A stretch of DNA of 6,788 nt from Bacteroidota bacterium (GTDB taxonomy: Bacteria > Bacteroidota > Bacteroidia > Flavobacteriales_F > PHOS-HE28). The notes under the pieces were generated by a model, which was not told the origin of the DNA, did no database searches, and saw nothing but the letters and a program-made list of their open reading frames with translations. This document shows, piece after piece, positions 1 through 5,321 of this stretch. The position numbers were made by a program, and so were the translations under genes. The stretch is taken from NCBI GenBank assembly GCA_023430325.1, contig JAEZAU010000214.1, forward strand, positions 1 to 6,788, given 5' to 3'. Numbering within the stretch: position 1 is the first letter of the stretch; each line of letters starts with the position of its first letter.

Positions 1-216
1 GACCATGCGCTCGTGCTTCATGAAAAGGAACGAGCGGTGATACCGATCGGGAATGCGTTGTTCGCCCGCACCTGGTTCGTGCCGTGGCAGCCTACCTGCG
101 AGAACATGCTGCAGGACATTGTGCGCAGGATCCAACCGCACCTGCCGGAACATGTGCGGCTGGCGTATGCGCGACTTCAGGAGACGGCAACGAGTTGGGC
201 GGAATGGGAGGTTTGA
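1..216 (+). CDS. QueD / 6-pyruvoyl-tetrahydropterin synthase family protein, 3' end only
   Basis: The reading frame is open from the first base to a TGA at 214-216 and gives the last 71 residues, so the start lies outside the window. Visible motifs fit the PTPS/QueD fold. An Asp-His pair begins the fragment (DHALVLH), matching the catalytic Asp-His of this family. PTCEN follows at fragment residues 31-35 (family PTxEN). ETATSWAEW closes the domain at 61-69, where the Glu normally binds the pterin ring. The family makes 6-carboxy-5,6,7,8-tetrahydropterin from 7,8-dihydroneopterin triphosphate for queuosine, or tetrahydrobiopterin precursors. The zinc-binding histidines and catalytic Cys would be in the missing N-terminus, so QueD cannot be told from other PTPS subtypes. 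The gene converges on the hemerythrin gene with 16 nt between stops and no visible terminator. Confidence 0.85.
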   Translation, partial: DHALVLHEKERAVIPIGNALFARTWFVPWQPTCENMLQDIVRRIQPHLPEHVRLAYARLQETATSWAEWEV

Positions 217-232
217 TCGGATCCGCTCGTAC

Positions 233-697
233 TCATTTCCAGAAAGCATCCTCCTCCACGATGTTCTCGTGCATTTCAGCTATCGATCCATGCACCTCAT
301 CTATCCTGACCAGTTCCTTCTCGGTGGCGAACTTCTGGACCTCCTGGAAGAGCACACGCTCCTCGAATCGGATGTGCCGATCGAGCGATCTCTCCAATTC
401 CGCGAGCGATCGTTCATCATGATCGCCACGAAGGAAATCCCTGGTCAATTCGGCGTGTTCAGCTAGAGCTTGGACCACCATCGGGTGATGACTACCTAGT
501 ACAGGGAATACTGCTTCCTCCTCGATCGCAAAATGAGGAAGGAGGTGTTCATGATAGAACCGTGAACAATACTCCTGCATGCGCCGGGGCCCCACCCCTT
601 TGGTGAGGCCCTGACGCAACTTCCAGCACAACAACAACCCGTCATGATGTTCCCGGCTCACAGGCCGCAGCAGTGGATGTCTTTCAAGCGGTGGCAT
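233..697 (-). CDS. Hemerythrin HHE-domain protein, last gene of the NO-stress operon
   Basis: A 154-residue cytosolic four-helix protein with metal-ligand spacing typical of hemerythrin-like domains: H17/H18 in REHHDG, H51, H55-x3-E59 in HFAIEEEAVFP, H81 in AEHAEL, and H108-x3-E112 in RHIRFEERVLF. Such proteins carry a di-iron centre that binds O2, NO or peroxide, or stores iron; which applies here cannot be read from sequence. The frame extends further upstream, but the ATG at 695-697 is preferred because the protein then opens just before the first helix. This start lies inside the end of the RIC gene (14-nt overlap, different frame), which suggests translational coupling. The extra upstream residues in the longer frame are Cys/Arg/Ser-rich and are RIC codons read out of frame. 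The domain is related to, but far shorter than, its RIC neighbour. Confidence 0.85.
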   Translation of the reverse strand: MPPLERHPLLRPVSREHHDGLLLCWKLRQGLTKGVGPRRMQEYCSRFYHEHLLPHFAIEEEAVFPVLGSHHPMVVQALAEHAELTRDFLRGDHDERSLAELERSLDRHIRFEERVLFQEVQKFATEKELVRIDEVHGSIAEMHENIVEEDAFWK

Positions 698-1418
698 GGC
701 GCAATTTCTCTTCGAATTCGATCGCCCGTGGGAACAGGATGTTGTTCTCCAGATGAATGTGCATGTGCAGGTCCTGTTCGAATTCACGCAGCATGTTCAT
801 CGCAGTACTGTAAGTGGCACAGCCATCGGGCGGGTTCTGGTAGCCATTGCTCAGCTTCTCGATCCGGCGGAAACGTTCGCCTTCAGCATCGTGGTCCTCC
901 TTCATCATTTCCACCGGGTTGTTCACCGAGCCGAACTGGGCCACGGGAAGGGGCGATCCTTCAGTCCTTGCTTTTTCCATGCGTCGGATGAATGGGAATA
1001 GGATCAATTCCTCCTTTTTCATGTGAACGGCCATGGCTTCGCTGCATTCCTCGAACTCATTGAAGATCTCGAACAGTTCCGGATGCCGGTCACCATGCAC
1101 TTTGCATAGTTTGTTCAGATAGATCTTCAATACGGCGCTTTGGGCTTCCACATACCGGTGATGCACCTGTTCGATGTGCTCTGTAAGCTTCGTCATCGTC
1201 CAGTTCTTGTACTCTTCACCCACGTTCGCATCTCGTGAGAGTACTTCCATGATCTCGCGTGTGAGTTCGGCGGGATCGAGGTCGTGTTTGCGGCATACTT
1301 CTTCAACCGTGCGGCCGCCTTTGCAGCAGAAATCGATGCCATGTGCAGTGAGCACCGAGGCGGCGCGGAAATCATCCGCCACGATGGAGCCTATCGTCTT
1401 GTCGTTCGTGATCTTCAT
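684..1418 (-). CDS. ric: Iron-sulfur cluster repair di-iron protein (RIC; YtfE/ScdA/DnrN family)
   Basis: A 244-residue cytosolic protein that repairs Fe-S clusters damaged by NO or oxidants, probably by donating iron from a di-iron site. Residues 1-60 form the ScdA_N-type domain, with the adjacent cysteines C31-C32 in GIDFCCKGG. The hemerythrin-like part follows, with candidate ligands H86 or H87, H108 (KVHG), H132-x3-E136 (HMKKEE), H176 (EDHD) and H220-x3-E224 (HIHLENNILFPR), matching the YtfE ligand pattern. E. coli YtfE is about 220 residues, so this is full length with a modest insertion around residues 150-165. The ATG at 1416-1418 follows the membrane-protein stop by 7 nt, and an AGGA lies close before it. 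The gene sits in the globin-led operon and overlaps the hemerythrin gene. The family assignment is firm; a role in NO stress is inferred from family and neighbours. Confidence 0.95.
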   Translation of the reverse strand: MKITNDKTIGSIVADDFRAASVLTAHGIDFCCKGGRTVEEVCRKHDLDPAELTREIMEVLSRDANVGEEYKNWTMTKLTEHIEQVHHRYVEAQSAVLKIYLNKLCKVHGDRHPELFEIFNEFEECSEAMAVHMKKEELILFPFIRRMEKARTEGSPLPVAQFGSVNNPVEMMKEDHDAEGERFRRIEKLSNGYQNPPDGCATYSTAMNMLREFEQDLHMHIHLENNILFPRAIEFEEKLRHATA

Positions 1419-1425
1419 TGTTCCT

Positions 1426-1881
1426 TCAGGTTTGTACTCGTGCGAGTGTTTGTTCAGTTCTCAAAAGACCGATGCCGAAAACGGCGATCGAGATCACCTT
1501 CGCTATTTCGAAGGCGACATAGATGAAGTGCATATTGGAAGGTCCCGCTCCTTGTCCGTGGATCACCTGCAATGCGCGCTCATCGAGCACAGGCAGCAAC
1601 CAGAAAGTCTGCAGCACCAACAGCGCAACAGGTATCCCGATCGATATGAAGTGACGTGTGATCCGCTTTTCCCGGAGCACATCCGCGAGAATGCTTACAG
1701 CCAGCACCCATTCCACTTTGTTCAAAGCCTGGAACACCACGCGGCCGATCCCAAGTCCGATCGGAAGGGTGACACCATGGGCCTTGAATTTCAGCCAGGC
1801 TTCCATGAAGCTGATCGCGCATACGAAGCCCACCCAGGTGAAGGCGCAGATGAGTGCGATCGGGTGGGCTACGCGGATCAT
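1426..1881 (-). CDS. Uncharacterised four-helix inner-membrane protein in the NO-stress operon
   Basis: A 151-residue protein with four predicted membrane segments at about residues 7-28, 46-68, 78-97 and 118-140, and a short charged C-terminus. I do not recognise a named family. Polar or charged residues lie within or next to the segments in conserved-looking contexts: E27 in SFMEAW, N54 and E57 in ALNKVEW, H118 in NMHFIY and E125 in FEIAKV. A heme, metal or quinone site is conceivable but unproven. The start ATG overlaps the globin stop as ATGA (1878-1881), and RIC begins 7 nt after its stop, so it is almost certainly co-translated with both. Its place between an NO/O2-binding globin and a Fe-S repair protein suggests a membrane-side role in the same stress. 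It could also be a passive membrane partner or transporter. Confidence 0.85.
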   Translation of the reverse strand: MIRVAHPIALICAFTWVGFVCAISFMEAWLKFKAHGVTLPIGLGIGRVVFQALNKVEWVLAVSILADVLREKRITRHFISIGIPVALLVLQTFWLLPVLDERALQVIHGQGAGPSNMHFIYVAFEIAKVISIAVFGIGLLRTEQTLARVQT

Positions 1882-2273
1882 TGGATGAAACGTTCAGGAT
1901 GTTCACGCAGGAAGGTGATACGGCCCATGAACATCTCGGCCATGCGTTCGGCGTTCATGTGAGCGAGATCCGCCACCGGCCCGCTGAAGTACCGATCCAC
2001 CGTTCCATGGAAAAGTTCCAACCACCGATCAAAATGTGCCTGTTGCACGGGAAGCTGTGCGTGCGGCCGGAATGGAGCGCCGGAGTATGAAGCCTCGTTG
2101 ATCAGGATGGTTCCCCAGAACTTGTACATCTTCTCCAGATGTTGGGGCCAGCGATCGCCGATGACACCATTGAAGATCCCGCCGAGCATTCCATCCACAC
2201 GCACTTGGGCATAGAAGCCGTCCACCAATGTGCGGATATCCTCTTGGGTGCTGATGTCTTTTCGATCGTTCAT
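1878..2273 (-). CDS. Truncated haemoglobin, group III-like (globin-fold O2/NO-binding protein)
   Basis: A 131-residue protein of the 2-over-2 globin fold, the usual size for group III truncated haemoglobins such as Campylobacter Ctb. The key positions fit: Y21 as the B10 Tyr in DGFYAQV, H45 as the distal E7 His in WPQHLEKMYKFW, H71 as the proximal F8 His in RPHAQLPV, then the HFDRWLELF stretch (80-88) with W84. Members bind O2 and NO and are linked to NO tolerance; the catalytic activity here is inferred. The frame could start 9 codons upstream (2298-2300), but those codons are the palindromic operator itself, so ATG 2271-2273 is preferred. It is the first gene of a four-gene operon and overlaps the membrane-protein start by 4 nt. 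The rrf2 stop is 65 nt upstream. Confidence 0.92.
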   Translation of the reverse strand: MNDRKDISTQEDIRTLVDGFYAQVRVDGMLGGIFNGVIGDRWPQHLEKMYKFWGTILINEASYSGAPFRPHAQLPVQQAHFDRWLELFHGTVDRYFSGPVADLAHMNAERMAEMFMGRITFLREHPERFIQ

Positions 2274-2280
2274 TGTTCTG

Positions 2281-2296
2281 CGGACAAATTTGTCCG
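2281..2296. promoter_or_regulatory. Palindromic operator before the globin operon (probable Rrf2/NsrR-like site)
   Basis: A perfect 16-bp palindrome, CGGACAAATTTGTCCG, ending 7 nt before the globin ATG. Its 14-bp core is identical to the palindrome before rrf2. Its centre CAAATTTG also resembles a Bacteroidota -7 box (TAnnTTTG, one mismatch) at 11 nt from the ATG, the same distance as the ruvB box. Binding here would therefore block the promoter or early transcript. Assignment to the adjacent Rrf2 protein is inference from position and duplication. Confidence 0.8.
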
Positions 2297-2338
2297 GCAT
2301 AGGTGCGTTGCGTGTTGATGGATGTCGATCACTATCGC

Positions 2339-2773
2339 TCAGCGTTTCAGGTAAGTGAGACCTTCCCTCAGGCCAAGTGAAAGACCATGGATATCGGTTG
2401 TCTCCAGCATGCGCCGCAGATCGTCCCTCACTTTTTGGAATTGATCATGCAGGGGACATGGTTTGCGATCATTGCACGTGGTTAGGCCCATGCCGCAGCC
2501 ACGATAGACACTGTCGCCATCTATGGCTTCAACGATATCGGCGAGCTTGATGCGCATGGCCTTGGATGCAGGCAGATCAAAACCGCCGGTGGGCCCTTTC
2601 ACCGATCCGAGTATGCCGGCATGCACCAGTTGTTGCAGTACTTTGGCCGTAAATGCCTTGGGTGAGCCGGTGCGATCAGCGATCTCCTGCAGGCCCATCC
2701 GCACGCCGCGATCACTCTCCATCGCAATGAGCGTGGTGGCGCGGATGGCATACTGGCAGGCCTTGGAGAACAT
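2339..2773 (-). CDS. Rrf2-family transcriptional regulator, NsrR/IscR-like, with Fe-S cysteines
   Basis: A 144-residue regulator of the normal Rrf2 length. Residues 1-65 form the winged helix-turn-helix, opening with the family-typical start (MFSKACQYAIRA), then IADRTGSPKAFTAKVLQQL and the wing KGPTGGF (60-65). A dimerisation helix lies at about 108-125. Three cysteines, C93, C100 and C106 (C-x6-C-x5-C), sit where NsrR and IscR bind their cluster, so Fe-S sensing of NO, O2 or cluster status is expected; NsrR versus IscR versus another subtype cannot be decided from this. The ATG at 2771-2773 follows a TACCTTCG -7 box by 5 nt. A 14-bp palindrome lies just upstream and a 16-bp version lies between its stop and the globin, so autoregulation and control of the operon are likely. 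Confidence 0.92.
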   Translation of the reverse strand: MFSKACQYAIRATTLIAMESDRGVRMGLQEIADRTGSPKAFTAKVLQQLVHAGILGSVKGPTGGFDLPASKAMRIKLADIVEAIDGDSVYRGCGMGLTTCNDRKPCPLHDQFQKVRDDLRRMLETTDIHGLSLGLREGLTYLKR

Positions 2774-2778
2774 CGGTG

Positions 2779-2786
2779 CGAAGGTA
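2779..2786 (-). promoter_or_regulatory. Candidate -7 promoter box of rrf2
   Basis: On the minus strand this reads TACCTTCG, one mismatch from the Bacteroidota TAnnTTTG box, 5 nt before the rrf2 ATG, which implies a very short leader. No clean -33 TTG is seen at 19 nt. The nearest TTG lies in the palindrome, 22 nt upstream, so repressor binding would cover the -33 region. Confidence 0.5.
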
Positions 2787-2805
2787 GTCGATCTTTTCTA
2801 ATTAC

Positions 2806-2819
2806 GGACAAATTTGTCC
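2806..2819. promoter_or_regulatory. Palindromic operator before rrf2 (probable autoregulatory site)
   Basis: A perfect 14-bp palindrome, GGACAAATTTGTCC, 32 nt upstream of the rrf2 ATG and centred about 30 nt upstream of the candidate -7 box. It is identical to the core of the site before the globin operon. Two copies of one exact palindrome, one on each side of a regulator gene, are strong evidence for an operator; which protein binds is inferred. Confidence 0.8.
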
Positions 2820-2835
2820 TTTATTATTATCGAAA

Positions 2836-2859
2836 GAAGCCCATCGATCGATGGGCTTC
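2836..2859 (-). terminator. Hairpin terminator after the helical-protein gene
   Basis: A perfect 24-bp inverted repeat: stem GAAGCCCATC pairing with GATGGGCTTC around a GATC loop. It lies 6 nt after the stop of the 133-residue protein gene and just before the rrf2 promoter. On the minus strand it is followed by TTTCGATAATAATAAA, a weak T/A-rich tract. This separates the upstream gene from the rrf2 transcript. As the T-run is poor, partial read-through is possible. Confidence 0.65.
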
Positions 2860-2865
2860 GAAAGG

Positions 2866-3267
2866 TCACATGTGTTTGGCAAGCCATTTATGGAACTCCA
2901 GCTTCAGTTCCGCGTAGATCTTCTCGAAAGTCACGAACCGATCGCGCAGTTCAGTGTGATCGGTGAAGTAACGGTGATCGATGGCCACGGGATGCTCCTT
3001 TGATTCCTTCTCCAGGAAATTCTCATGCACCTTGATGTCATGCCGCAGTTCATCGATCACTTCCTTTTCGCGGATGAACTGGTTCTGGAAATGCTCGAGT
3101 TCGGCCAGTACATCCTGTTTGTTGTTCCGGCGCACGATCTCTTCCAGCCTCCGTTCCAGGATCGCGATCTCCTCCTTGTAGAAACGAAGCGAGTTGATCC
3201 ATTCCATATGATCGAAATGGAGATCGGCGATGTATTTCTGTGCCTTGGGTGCTGTGATGGTGCTCAT
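2866..3267 (-). CDS. Uncharacterised helical His/Glu-rich protein (133 aa), possible di-iron four-helix bundle
   Basis: I do not recognise a named family, though the composition resembles a small conserved Bacteroidota hypothetical protein. It is almost entirely alpha-helical with coiled-coil character. His and Glu recur at helix-compatible spacing: H17 and H20 (LHFDHMEW), E32-E33, E58-H59 (ELEHFQNQF), E73-H76 and H81-E82 (DELRHDIKVHE), H98 and H104 (DHRYFTDH), E124-H126. This could be a hemerythrin-like or ferritin-like di-iron bundle, or simply a charged coiled coil. The start at 3265-3267 is chosen because upstream codons of the open frame read as non-coding sequence and the protein then begins normally (MSTITAPKAQ). 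It has its own terminator, so it is a separate unit from rrf2. A CRP/FNR-like half-site pair lies upstream. A role in NO or redox stress is inferred only from position. Confidence 0.8.
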   Translation of the reverse strand: MSTITAPKAQKYIADLHFDHMEWINSLRFYKEEIAILERRLEEIVRRNNKQDVLAELEHFQNQFIREKEVIDELRHDIKVHENFLEKESKEHPVAIDHRYFTDHTELRDRFVTFEKIYAELKLEFHKWLAKHM

Positions 3268-3288
3268 TGGAGTATGGTCTTGATGCTC

Positions 3289-3296
3289 CAAAGGAA
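3289..3296 (-). promoter_or_regulatory. Candidate -7 promoter box of the helical-protein gene
   Basis: The minus strand reads TTCCTTTG, one mismatch from TAnnTTTG, 21 nt before the ATG at 3265-3267. No clear -33 TTG is present at the usual distance, which would fit an activator-dependent promoter. Weak evidence on its own. Confidence 0.35.
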
Positions 3297-3319
3297 GATC
3301 CTTTAACACGGACCTTACA

Positions 3320-3331
3320 TGATGATCATCA
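3320..3331. promoter_or_regulatory. Possible CRP/FNR-family binding site (TGAT-N4-ATCA)
   Basis: A 12-bp palindrome, TGATGATCATCA, matching the inner eight bases of the FNR-type box TTGAT-N4-ATCAA; the outermost bases do not match. Its centre is about 58 nt before the helical-protein ATG and about 40 nt before a start site implied by the TTCCTTTG box, a position usual for class II activation. GATC-rich palindromes are common in this window, so a chance match is possible. Confidence 0.35.
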
Positions 3332-3401
3332 GCTAAGGAACTGATCATTGTCGATCCAGTGATCTTCCGGTCACAGCGCCAGCAGCGTGAGGGACATTCG
3401 C

Positions 3402-3426
3402 GGAAAACCCGCAAGCGAGGCTTTCC
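3402..3426. repeat. Imperfect hairpin with a CGCAAG centre, REP-like
   Basis: GGAAA pairs with TTTCC, then after one mismatch CC pairs with GG around CGCAAGCGA. It lies in the divergent region between the helical-protein gene and the beta-rich protein gene, close to a second, much stronger hairpin with the same CGCAAG centre. Both neighbouring genes read away from it, so a terminator role is unlikely. Confidence 0.35.
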
Positions 3427-3454
3427 CGAGTGCGGACTTGCAGCATTGGCCCGG

Positions 3455-3483
3455 CACCTGCCCGGCCGCAAGCCGGGCAGGTG
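3455..3483. repeat. Strong GC-rich hairpin, REP-like intergenic repeat
   Basis: A perfect 12-bp stem, CACCTGCCCGGC with GCCGGGCAGGTG, around the 5-nt loop CGCAA. It sits between two divergently transcribed genes, where no terminator is expected, and resembles interspersed palindromic elements scattered between genes. It has no T-run on either side. Whether it is repeated across the genome cannot be seen here. The rest of 3268-3535 holds the candidate promoter and FNR-like box of the minus-strand gene and nothing else I can support. Confidence 0.6.
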
Positions 3484-3535
3484 ACACGCCCAAAGAACGA
3501 TCAAGCTCGTCCATTGCGGATCTTCGCGTACCAAG

Positions 3536-4153
3536 ATGCGTCCATTCGGCCTCCTGATCGCACTGTTGCTCGCGGCCTTCACACAGGCGCAGTTGCTGGA
3601 CAGTATCCGCATTTTCATGCAAGAGGAGCGGCAGTTGGTGGCCAGGCTTGATATGCGCAATTCTTTCGTGCGTAACCGCAACGTGAGCATTTTTGGTGTG
3701 AAGGCCGGCTTTGAGCATGCGGGTCGTTTTCAGTACGGCATCGGGTACAGCATGTTGCTCACTCCCGTCACGCGCACACGCCCGCTTGAAGGTCTCGGCC
3801 TTGTGGAAACACGGCTGCGCATGGGCTACGTGAGCGCGTATGTGGACTATGCATTTTATCAACGGGGCCGCTGGGAGATCCGTTTGCCCGTACAGATCGG
3901 TGTAGGCCGCGGATCGGTCAGTTATCAGGTCGGATCGGGTGAGCGGCGGATCCTGGAACGCTCCACGCTCATTTTCTACGAGCCGGCAATGACCGTTCAA
4001 TATCGCCTCATACGCTACCTGGGCGTTGGCGGCGGCTGGGGTTTCCGCCTGGCGATACACACCTCCAGCGATCTGGGCGAGAACCTTACTGCACCGATCT
4101 ACACGTTGGGCCTGCGCGTGTTCTTTGGCGAGATCTGGCGGGAGGTGAAATGA
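3536..4153 (+). CDS. Secreted or outer-membrane beta-rich protein of unknown function
   Basis: A 205-residue protein with a clear signal peptide: a short basic start, hydrophobic residues 5-15 (GLLIALLLAAF) and probable cleavage after TQA at residue 18. The mature part has alternating hydrophobic/polar stretches with many Gly, Tyr, Phe and Arg, for example KAGFEHAGRFQYGIGYSM, VSAYVDYAFYQRG, IGVGRGSVSYQVG and YTLGLRVFFGE. This suggests a small outer-membrane beta-barrel, or beta-rich periplasmic protein, of about eight strands. I recognise no named family. Start 3536 is the first Met of the signal peptide. A 347-codon open frame on the opposite strand (3371-4414) covers it but lacks any recognisable domain or signal, and begins inside ruvB, so this strand is preferred. 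No operon partner is evident; ruvB begins 142 nt downstream with its own promoter box. Confidence 0.8.
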   Translation: MRPFGLLIALLLAAFTQAQLLDSIRIFMQEERQLVARLDMRNSFVRNRNVSIFGVKAGFEHAGRFQYGIGYSMLLTPVTRTRPLEGLGLVETRLRMGYVSAYVDYAFYQRGRWEIRLPVQIGVGRGSVSYQVGSGERRILERSTLIFYEPAMTVQYRLIRYLGVGGGWGFRLAIHTSSDLGENLTAPIYTLGLRVFFGEIWREVK

Positions 4154-4168
4154 ATATTTTGGGCGTGC

Positions 4169-4191
4169 CGCCACCGCAAAAGCCGGTGGCG
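4169..4191. repeat. Short hairpin after the beta-rich protein gene (REP-like or weak terminator)
   Basis: An 8-bp stem, CGCCACCG with CGGTGGCG, around the loop CAAAAGC, starting 15 nt after the stop at 4153. There is no T-run after it, so intrinsic termination would be poor. It shares a C-rich stem and CGCAA at the loop edge with the hairpin at 3455-3483, so it may be a related intergenic element. Confidence 0.45.
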
Positions 4192-4276
4192 TCGGGCTGT
4201 GCGTTCCAAGTCCTCCGGCGCTGCGCACCGTCCGGGCTTTCCACTTCCATCCCTCACGCACATCACGTGCAGATCC

Positions 4277-4284
4277 TACCTTTG
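4277..4284 (+). promoter_or_regulatory. -7 promoter box of ruvB (TACCTTTG)
   Basis: A perfect match to the Bacteroidota TAnnTTTG box, 11 nt before the ruvB ATG, implying a very short 5' leader. No exact TTG is present about 19 nt upstream. It suggests ruvB starts its own transcript, shared with the regulator gene directly behind it. Confidence 0.6.
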
Positions 4285-4295
4285 GCGCAAGATCC

Positions 4296-5321
4296 ATGGC
4301 GGCGAACTTCGATCCACGGCAGGAGCAGCGATCAGCGTCGGACAAAGAGCTGGAACAAGTGCTGCGTCCGCGGCGCTTTGAGGAGTTCGCTGGGCAGAAA
4401 GCCGTAACCGACAACCTGAAGGTCTTTGTGCAGGCCGCGAAGCAACGAGGCGAGGCCTTGGATCATGTATTACTGCACGGACCGCCGGGCTTGGGGAAGA
4501 CCACGCTCGCCAACATCATCGCCGCAGAGATGAACGTGGGCATCCGCATAACCAGTGGACCAGTGCTCGATAAACCCGCCGATCTCGCGGGGTTGCTCAC
4601 CAACCTGGAATCGCACGATGTGCTCTTTATCGATGAGATCCATCGGTTGTCGCCGATCATCGAGGAGTATCTGTACAGCGCCATGGAAGATTACCGCATC
4701 GACCTGGTGATCGACGCTGGTCCAAATGCGCGTACGGTACAGATCCAGTTGAATCCGTTCACGCTCGTCGGTGCCACCACCCGAAGTGGATTGCTCACGG
4801 CGCCATTGCGCGCGCGTTTCGGCATCAACAGTCGGCTCGATTATTACGACGCGCAAACGTTGCAGGGCATCATCAAACGCAGCTCTGGTCTGCTGAACGT
4901 TCCGATCGATGATGAGGCCGCTTCAGAGATCGCACGAAGAAGTCGTGGAACGCCAAGGATCGCCAATGCCTTGCTGCGACGTGTGCGTGACTTTGCACAG
5001 ATCCAAGGCGATGGAACGATCAAGCTTCCGATCGCGCAACATGCGTTGAAAGCACTTAACGTGGATGCGCATGGCCTGGATGAAATGGACAACCGGATCC
5101 TCGGTGCCATCATCGATAAGTTCAGCGGAGGGCCTGTCGGATTGAACACTGTGGCCACAGCAGTGGGCGAGGAGGCCGGCACGATCGAAGAGGTCTATGA
5201 GCCTTTCCTGATCATGGAAGGTTATCTGCAGCGCACACCGCGCGGGCGACAGGCAACTGAAAAGGCGTACAGACATCTGGGGCGTGTGCCGAGCGTGAAG
5301 CCGGGAAGTTTGTTCGAGTAA
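4296..5321 (+). CDS. ruvB: Holliday junction branch migration ATPase RuvB
   Basis: A 341-residue AAA+ motor, the normal length, which with RuvA drives Holliday-junction branch migration during recombinational repair. Motifs in order: Walker A GPPGLGKT (62-69), the following SGPVLDKPADLAGLL segment (87-101), Walker B LFIDEIH (110-116), sensor 1 GATTRSG (159-165), the arginine-finger region LRARFG (171-176), sensor 2 RGTPRIAN (217-224) and the C-terminal winged helix with DNA-contact TPRGR (314-318). All key residues are intact. The ATG at 4296 lies 11 nt after a perfect TACCTTTG box. The stop TAA is immediately followed by the ATG of an AraC-type regulator, so the two are probably co-transcribed. 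ruvA and ruvC are not in the window. Confidence 0.98.
   Translation: MAANFDPRQEQRSASDKELEQVLRPRRFEEFAGQKAVTDNLKVFVQAAKQRGEALDHVLLHGPPGLGKTTLANIIAAEMNVGIRITSGPVLDKPADLAGLLTNLESHDVLFIDEIHRLSPIIEEYLYSAMEDYRIDLVIDAGPNARTVQIQLNPFTLVGATTRSGLLTAPLRARFGINSRLDYYDAQTLQGIIKRSSGLLNVPIDDEAASEIARRSRGTPRIANALLRRVRDFAQIQGDGTIKLPIAQHALKALNVDAHGLDEMDNRILGAIIDKFSGGPVGLNTVATAVGEEAGTIEEVYEPFLIMEGYLQRTPRGRQATEKAYRHLGRVPSVKPGSLFE

Noticed and set aside
217..226. CGGATCCG palindrome between the convergent queD and hemerythrin stops as a terminator
   Set aside because: Only 8 bp with no loop and no T-run; too short to support a terminator.
710..786. Two copies of TTCGAATTC in the end of the RIC gene
   Set aside because: They are short and fall in coding sequence for Glu-Phe-Glu stretches (REFEQ, IEFEE), so codon content explains them.
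1174..1962. A 262-codon plus-strand open frame
   Set aside because: It spans parts of the RIC, membrane-protein and globin genes in antisense and shows no domain.
3268..3690. N-terminal extension of the helical protein to an upstream start
   Set aside because: The extra 141 residues are low in structure, cross the hairpin region and overlap the signal-peptide gene on the other strand.
4150..4407. A small plus-strand frame whose ATG overlaps the beta-rich protein stop
   Set aside because: Despite the ATGA-style overlap, it runs through a hairpin and into ruvB in another frame, with no domain-like composition.
3371..4414. A 347-codon open frame on the minus strand, antisense to the beta-rich protein gene and the start of ruvB
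   Set aside because: It has no recognisable domain, is biased in composition, begins inside ruvB, and is opposed by a frame with a clear signal peptide and beta-strand pattern.
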